Both the position numbers and the translations under genes were made by a program. DNA of 9,991 nucleotides from UBA8437 sp003445035 (GTDB lineage: Bacteria > Planctomycetota > Planctomycetia > Planctomycetales > Planctomycetaceae): contig CALCHI010000064.1 in NCBI GenBank assembly GCA_937901285.1, forward strand, positions 1 through 9,991. The letters are read 5' to 3'. The notes below the pieces were generated by a model that worked only from the letters and a program-made list of their open reading frames with translations, was not told where the DNA came from and did no database searches. The number at the start of each line of letters is the position of its first letter. Position 1 is the first letter of the stretch. Of the stretch, positions 5,973 to 9,991 are shown one piece after another.

Positions 5973-8798
5973 ATGTTGCGAACACTCGTGGTGCCCCTCG
6001 TACTGTTGATCACCACGTTTGCCTGGCACCAGGCGGACGTGATCTCCGCAGAGCCCCGCCCCAAGCGGATTCCTGGCACCGTCGCTGATGGTGACTGGCC
6101 GTCATATCGCCGAGACGGCGGCCTGACGGGATTCTCGCCGCTGGTCGGAAGCCTCGTAAAACCGCCTCAACAACTCTGGACAGCCGACCTGGGCGGGCGG
6201 ATGACCAATGTGGAGACGGTTCAGTTCTCCGACGTCAATGGTGACGGCCAGGACGAACTTCTCAGGGTTCTGCCCGATCGGATTCTCTGCCAGAGCGTCC
6301 AGGGAAAACGTTTGTGGGAGACCACGTTTCTGCCGCAACCACGCGTGACCCAGGTCCGCGATTTTGCCGGGGACGGGACCCGCGGCCTGCTCGTCGATGT
6401 CAACACGGGTGTCGAACACCGCCGCTACATGGTCAGTGGTGTAACGGGACACGCGTCGCTGCTTTATTCAAGCCGCAATGTGTTCGGACGTTACGAACGC
6501 TTCGGCAAGATTCTCGAGACCGTGGCTGGCGAGCAACTCTGCGCCTGGTGGAGCGGTGACCCGATCGCTCGATTCGGAGGCAGTTCGTCGCGGTGCGAAG
6601 GGTACCTCTGGAGTTTCGAGGACGGCCTTGAAAAACCGCGACTCCGCTTCCAGGCCAGGGAAACGGGCATGATCTACGCCCCGCTTCATCTCTTTGCGGA
6701 CATGAACGGAGACGGCCGTCGCGACATGGTCATGATCTCGCACGAAAAGGTCTGGGTGTTCGACCTGGCCACCGGCCAAAAGACCATGCAATCTCACTGG
6801 GGACCGCGGATCCGCACCTACTGGGCAGCAACCGCAGCCGAGCCGCTGAAGAAAGGCGAACCTCCGTCGTTGTTGATGATCAACCCAATGATCCCCGGCG
6901 TACAGGTTGTCACCCAGGACGGCACGAAGACGCTCCGCAAGTGGAAGCGAGTTGTCGGCCGTGTCGAGGATCAGTACCAGAACAAGGTGAAGATCAACAG
7001 GGGCGCCCCGGACCCGTTCGTCGATCTGGATGGTGACGGAAAGCTGGAAATCCTGGCAGCGGTCACCAACGAGCACGGTGACGAGCGAACCCACCTGGTG
7101 ATCTTTGCTGCCGACGACGGCCAGCGACTGTATGACGTGCCCGACCAGACGGTCCTGACCGTCGACCAACTCGACGACAAGTCGCCAATCGAAGTGCTGT
7201 TGCGAGAAGGCAAGAACACCCTGCGAATCTGCCACTGGAATGGCCGACAATTCGTCGATTGCTGGCAGGAGAAGAATGTCGAGCCGTTGATCCGGCCAGC
7301 ACCTCCGGAAGGACATCTTGCCCGTGCCGTCGGAGCGAGGAACACCGGACGAAACATGCCGCTCTGGCGAGACACGAAGGGATCGAAGCGGTTTCTGATG
7401 CGATTCCCCGACGGCGCATACAGTTGCCGACTGGCCGACTCGTCCATCGAACGCGTCCACAAAATCGAGACGCACGCGGCACTGGGCAACGCGGCCGTTC
7501 CATCCGACAAGGGCTACCACTGGGATGGCAACACGCTCTCGGTCAAGAAAGACGACCGCCGTGTCGTTACCTTTCGCGTCCCTCGCCGTGCGTCGTACCT
7601 ATCGGAACCACCGCTGGCCGGACAACTCGGCAACAACCGCCGTGTCGTTGTGCGTGATTTCCAGGGAAACTTCATTCGACTGGAACACGACGGATCAGGC
7701 CGCCAGGTACTGGTCAAAAAGACTCCGTCCGCAAAGGGTGGATGCCTCGTGGACCTTGATGGTGATGGACAGAACGAGTTGCTCACCGCAGTGATGCCCG
7801 AGAACGGCGGACCTGTTGTCGTCGCCGTCGACGCCTCGGGTCGCCGCCGCCTGCAAGTCACCAGCCCAGCCGGAACGACCGAGGCCTCCCTGGGCCCGAC
7901 AGGTCGGCTTGGTACAGGGAAAGGGCGGTGGTTCGTGGTCCGTTACCGGGTCCGTTCGGCGAACACGCGGGTCGTCGCCTATGACGGCCGGACCGGAAAG
8001 CCGATCTGGACCCGTGATTTCCTGGGACCGAATCGCACACCGGCCACCAGCTTTGTCCTTCACCTGCCAACGGCAGTTCACGACATGGATGGTGACGGTG
8101 CCGACGACCTGATCGCGTCATCGGAGAACTGGTACGAGGTGATCAGCGTGAAAGACAATCGCACGCTGGCCCCCAACCGCACCATCACGGCCGCGGTTCC
8201 CGGTCACTGGGGCGCGTACGCGACGCCGATCGTTTTCGACCCGTTCGGCAACGGAACACCGTGCGTGTTCCACAACAGCGCCTACGCGTTGACTCTGCTG
8301 ACCCAGCTCGACGGCGCTCCGATCTGGCACTATGGATTGACTCGAGACTCCACTCACGCCAGCAAATCCGGCCTGGCCGACCTGGATGGGAACAGAAAGA
8401 TCGAGATGGTCACGTCACAGAAAGACGGGCTGCTCCGCGCCTTCAGTTCTTCTCCGGGCCATGAAAAGTGTCCGCACTGCCCCGACGGCCAGAAACTCAC
8501 CGACGCCAATCACGGTGGGCACGTTCGCTGGACGTTTCGACTCCGACCTCCTCTGAGTGATTTCGCGACAATCGACGTCGATGGTGACGGACGAACCGAG
8601 CTTCTCTGTGGATCAGGAGACGGCAAGTTGTACGCACTCAAGGAGACCGGCAATAAGTGCCGGATCCTGTGGTCCGTCGAACTCGGCACGGAAGTCCTGG
8701 CACCGGTGATTGCGGATCTTGACGGCGATGGAAAGCCGGAAATCCTCGTAGCGACGTCCGATGGAAGACTTCACTGCCTCGGCCGCAGGAAGAAATAG
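5973..8798 (+). CDS. Large secreted FG-GAP/VCBS-repeat beta-propeller protein
   Basis: A 941-residue exported protein. Residues 1-25 (MLRT, hydrophobic core, VISA before EP) are a signal peptide. WPSYRRDGGLTGFS near 42-55 resembles the opening of PQQ-like/BamB-type propellers. Eight DxDGDG-type calcium loops of FG-GAP blades start at about residues 87 (DVNGDG), 243 (DMNGDG), 351, 594, 704 (DMDGDG), 803 (DLDGNR, degenerate), 868 (DVDGDG) and 915 (DLDGDG), each followed by a hydrophobic strand such as LEILAAV. A weaker DFAGDG sits near 130. Uneven spacing suggests two propellers or long inserts. Between loops six and seven lies CPHC (833-836), a CxxC that could hold metal or form a disulphide. 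There is no catalytic motif or C-terminal anchor; it probably binds ligand or other surface proteins. It lies 130 bp after the beta-helix gene and may share its transcript. A start at 5895 (967 residues) is less likely. Confidence 0.9.
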   Translation: MLRTLVVPLVLLITTFAWHQADVISAEPRPKRIPGTVADGDWPSYRRDGGLTGFSPLVGSLVKPPQQLWTADLGGRMTNVETVQFSDVNGDGQDELLRVLPDRILCQSVQGKRLWETTFLPQPRVTQVRDFAGDGTRGLLVDVNTGVEHRRYMVSGVTGHASLLYSSRNVFGRYERFGKILETVAGEQLCAWWSGDPIARFGGSSSRCEGYLWSFEDGLEKPRLRFQARETGMIYAPLHLFADMNGDGRRDMVMISHEKVWVFDLATGQKTMQSHWGPRIRTYWAATAAEPLKKGEPPSLLMINPMIPGVQVVTQDGTKTLRKWKRVVGRVEDQYQNKVKINRGAPDPFVDLDGDGKLEILAAVTNEHGDERTHLVIFAADDGQRLYDVPDQTVLTVDQLDDKSPIEVLLREGKNTLRICHWNGRQFVDCWQEKNVEPLIRPAPPEGHLARAVGARNTGRNMPLWRDTKGSKRFLMRFPDGAYSCRLADSSIERVHKIETHAALGNAAVPSDKGYHWDGNTLSVKKDDRRVVTFRVPRRASYLSEPPLAGQLGNNRRVVVRDFQGNFIRLEHDGSGRQVLVKKTPSAKGGCLVDLDGDGQNELLTAVMPENGGPVVVAVDASGRRRLQVTSPAGTTEASLGPTGRLGTGKGRWFVVRYRVRSANTRVVAYDGRTGKPIWTRDFLGPNRTPATSFVLHLPTAVHDMDGDGADDLIASSENWYEVISVKDNRTLAPNRTITAAVPGHWGAYATPIVFDPFGNGTPCVFHNSAYALTLLTQLDGAPIWHYGLTRDSTHASKSGLADLDGNRKIEMVTSQKDGLLRAFSSSPGHEKCPHCPDGQKLTDANHGGHVRWTFRLRPPLSDFATIDVDGDGRTELLCGSGDGKLYALKETGNKCRILWSVELGTEVLAPVIADLDGDGKPEILVATSDGRLHCLGRRKK

Positions 8799-8816
8799 CA
8801 CAACGCAGTCAGCGGG

Positions 8817-8847
8817 CAACCACAAGACTGCGGGCTGCCGGTGGTTG
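8817..8847. terminator. Candidate stem-loop between convergent genes
   Basis: CAACCAC and GTGGTTG pair perfectly (7 bp) around a 17-nt GC-rich loop, starting 18 bp past the propeller stop. No T-tract follows on either strand, so this is at best a weak or Rho-assisted terminator. The rest of the 147-bp convergent gap (8799-8945) shows nothing else I can name. Confidence 0.3.
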
Positions 8848-8945
8848 ACTTGGCCCCCGCGACCCATGGGCATCAGGACGTAAGGGAGAATCTCTCCGTC
8901 GGGCTGGAACCTAAGGCGCGGATGGGAAGAGGATATGGGCCACCA

Positions 8946-9991
8946 CTACTTGGCACCGGGGATCGGGCGGGAGTCCCAGACCCTGACCGTCCTGTCCAGG
9001 CTGCCACTGGCGATCCGTTTGCCGTCAGGGCTCGAATTCACACTGGTGACAAAGTTTGCGTGACCTTTCAGCGAGAGCGTCTCCTGCCCAGTCTTGCCGT
9101 CCCAGACCTTCACCGTGTTGTCGTGGCTACCGCTGACAATCCGACCGCTATCGGCCAGGAAGCTCACACAGGTGACAGGCTTCGCATGTCCCTGAAGTGT
9201 CTGCTCCAGTTCACCATCACCGGCATCCCAGATCTTCAGCGATCGGTCACTGCTGCCGCTGACAATCTGCTTTCCGTCTGGACTGAAACGTACACAGTTG
9301 ACACGACTCGCATGCCCCTTGAGATTCCGAGTCCCTCGTCCGGTTCCGACATCCCAGATCTTCACAAGGCCGTCGTGCCCACCGCTGACAATCCGTGTCC
9401 CGTCGGGGCTGAAATTCACGCTGTAGACGGAACCTGAATGCCCTTTGAGTGTCTTCTTCTCTTGACCGGTTGCCGTATCCCAGACCTTCACCGTCTGGTC
9501 ATCACTTCCGCTGGCGATCAACGTCCCGTCACAACTGACATCCACACTGGTGACTCGCCCCGAGTGTCCTTGAAGTGATCGCACCTCCTGTCCGGTCTCG
9601 GCATCCCACACCTTGACCGTCCTGTCCCAACTGCCACTCACAACCCACTTTCCATCGGGAGTTGAAGCCACGCTGGTGACGAAGTCCGTGTGCCCCTCAA
9701 GCGAGAGAGTTTCCTGGCCGGTCTCGGAATCCCAGACTCTCACCACCCGGTCATGGCCTCCGCTGACAATTCGGGTTCCGTCCGGGCTGAAGTTCACGCA
9801 ACTGGTAGTGACTTCGTGGCCTGAAAGTGCAATCGCCTCCTGGGGCTTTTCGGAATCCCAGATCTTGACCGTGTTGTCTGCACTGCCGCTGACAATCCGA
9901 GTCCCATCCGGACTGAATGCGACACTCTCAACCCAAAACGAGTGCCCCTTGAGTGTGAGCGTCTCTCTGCCAGTACGGGAATCCCACATCC
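8946..9991 (-). CDS. WD40-repeat protein (5' end outside window)
   Basis: At least 347 residues are visible, ending at TAG 8946-8948. The frame stays open to the right edge, and the Met at 9989 lies inside a WD motif (MWDSRTG, usually VWDSRTG), so the true start is upstream and outside. Eight full WD40 units are present, with FSPDGTRIVSGS-type strands, an LKGH or LEGH element and a closing KVWD or KIWD. WD positions are exactly 42 residues apart. Unit seven has lost SPDG (FLADSGRIVSG) and unit four has SCDG, so those blades vary most. Such arrays form one or more propellers that scaffold protein contacts. In Planctomycetota they are often joined to an N-terminal kinase or other effector domain, which cannot be judged here. 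The gene ends only seven residues after the last WDS, so nothing follows the propeller. It is convergent with the FG-GAP gene. Confidence 0.93.
   Translation of the reverse strand, partial: MWDSRTGRETLTLKGHSFWVESVAFSPDGTRIVSGSADNTVKIWDSEKPQEAIALSGHEVTTSCVNFSPDGTRIVSGGHDRVVRVWDSETGQETLSLEGHTDFVTSVASTPDGKWVVSGSWDRTVKVWDAETGQEVRSLQGHSGRVTSVDVSCDGTLIASGSDDQTVKVWDTATGQEKKTLKGHSGSVYSVNFSPDGTRIVSGGHDGLVKIWDVGTGRGTRNLKGHASRVNCVRFSPDGKQIVSGSSDRSLKIWDAGDGELEQTLQGHAKPVTCVSFLADSGRIVSGSHDNTVKVWDGKTGQETLSLKGHANFVTSVNSSPDGKRIASGSLDRTVRVWDSRPIPGAK
8973..9980 (-). repeat. Eight tandem 126-bp units encoding WD40 blades
   Basis: From the last WD codon pair (8973-8978) to the first (9981-9986) is 1008 bp, exactly eight times 126. 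A shared core, CGCTGACAAT or a close variant, begins at 9005, 9131, 9257, 9383, 9509, 9635, 9761 and 9887, every 126 bp without exception. The units are clearly alike at the DNA level but not identical. The array probably continues past the right edge. Confidence 0.9.

Noticed and set aside
5876..6088. Small open frame of 70 codons preceded by GGAG
   Set aside because: The purine-rich site is only one base from the ATG, the frame overlaps the propeller signal peptide, and the translation shows no motif.
6468..7520. Minus-strand open frame of 350 codons
   Set aside because: It is antisense to the FG-GAP protein and its translation has no recognisable domain.
8841..9437. Plus-strand open frame of 198 codons
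   Set aside because: It is antisense to the WD40 array; its apparent repeats (for example TADNP) are the reverse reading of the WD40 units.

Overview
The window is GC-rich DNA holding six protein-coding genes, two of them cut by the window edges, with short gaps and no RNA genes, CRISPR arrays, transposases or attachment sites that I can see. The gene mix points to a member of the Planctomycetota, probably an environmental or marine one: a secreted GH42/GHL6-type glycoside-hydrolase-like protein, a Gfo/Idh/MocA oxidoreductase beside a PhyH/EctD-type dioxygenase, a secreted parallel beta-helix protein, a very large secreted FG-GAP/PQQ-type beta-propeller and a WD40-array protein. No taxonomic marker gene is present, so this assignment is inference.

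Left part (1-2480): one long reading frame fills the minus strand from 2295 down to the left edge. It encodes a signal peptide, a (beta/alpha)8 glycosidase-like barrel with a CxCxxC cluster, and a GATase/trimerisation-type domain. The gene has no stop inside the window. A 562-codon open frame on the opposite strand is only its shadow. The 185-bp divergent gap to the next gene carries a perfect 15-bp palindrome and an 11-bp direct repeat that could be operator sequence.

Middle part (2481-4334): two closely spaced plus-strand genes, an NAD(P)-binding Gfo/Idh/MocA oxidoreductase and an Fe(II)/2-oxoglutarate dioxygenase of the PhyH family with a fingerprint close to ectoine hydroxylase. Both look cytoplasmic and probably form an operon that oxidises or hydroxylates a small polar molecule such as a sugar, polyol or compatible solute. 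No ectoine biosynthesis genes are in view.

Right-middle part (4469-8798): two plus-strand genes for exported proteins, each with a recognisable ribosome binding site and signal peptide. The first is a pectate-lyase-fold protein with a DUF1565-like N-terminus. The second is a 941-residue beta-propeller with eight calcium-loop FG-GAP motifs. Together with the divergent glycosidase-like gene they suggest surface or periplasmic carbohydrate binding and breakdown, with the two cytoplasmic enzymes handling a product. That link is inferred from proximity only.

Right edge (8946-9991): a minus-strand WD40 gene, convergent with the propeller gene and cut at its 5' end. Eight WD40 units are visible, spaced exactly 126 bp (42 residues) apart with no insertion or deletion, which suggests a recently expanded or homogenised array.

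I see no clearly unprecedented system. The points most worth checking are the EctD-like enzyme paired with an oxidoreductase, the large FG-GAP protein with a CPHC insert, the indel-free WD40 array and the palindrome in the divergent promoter region.
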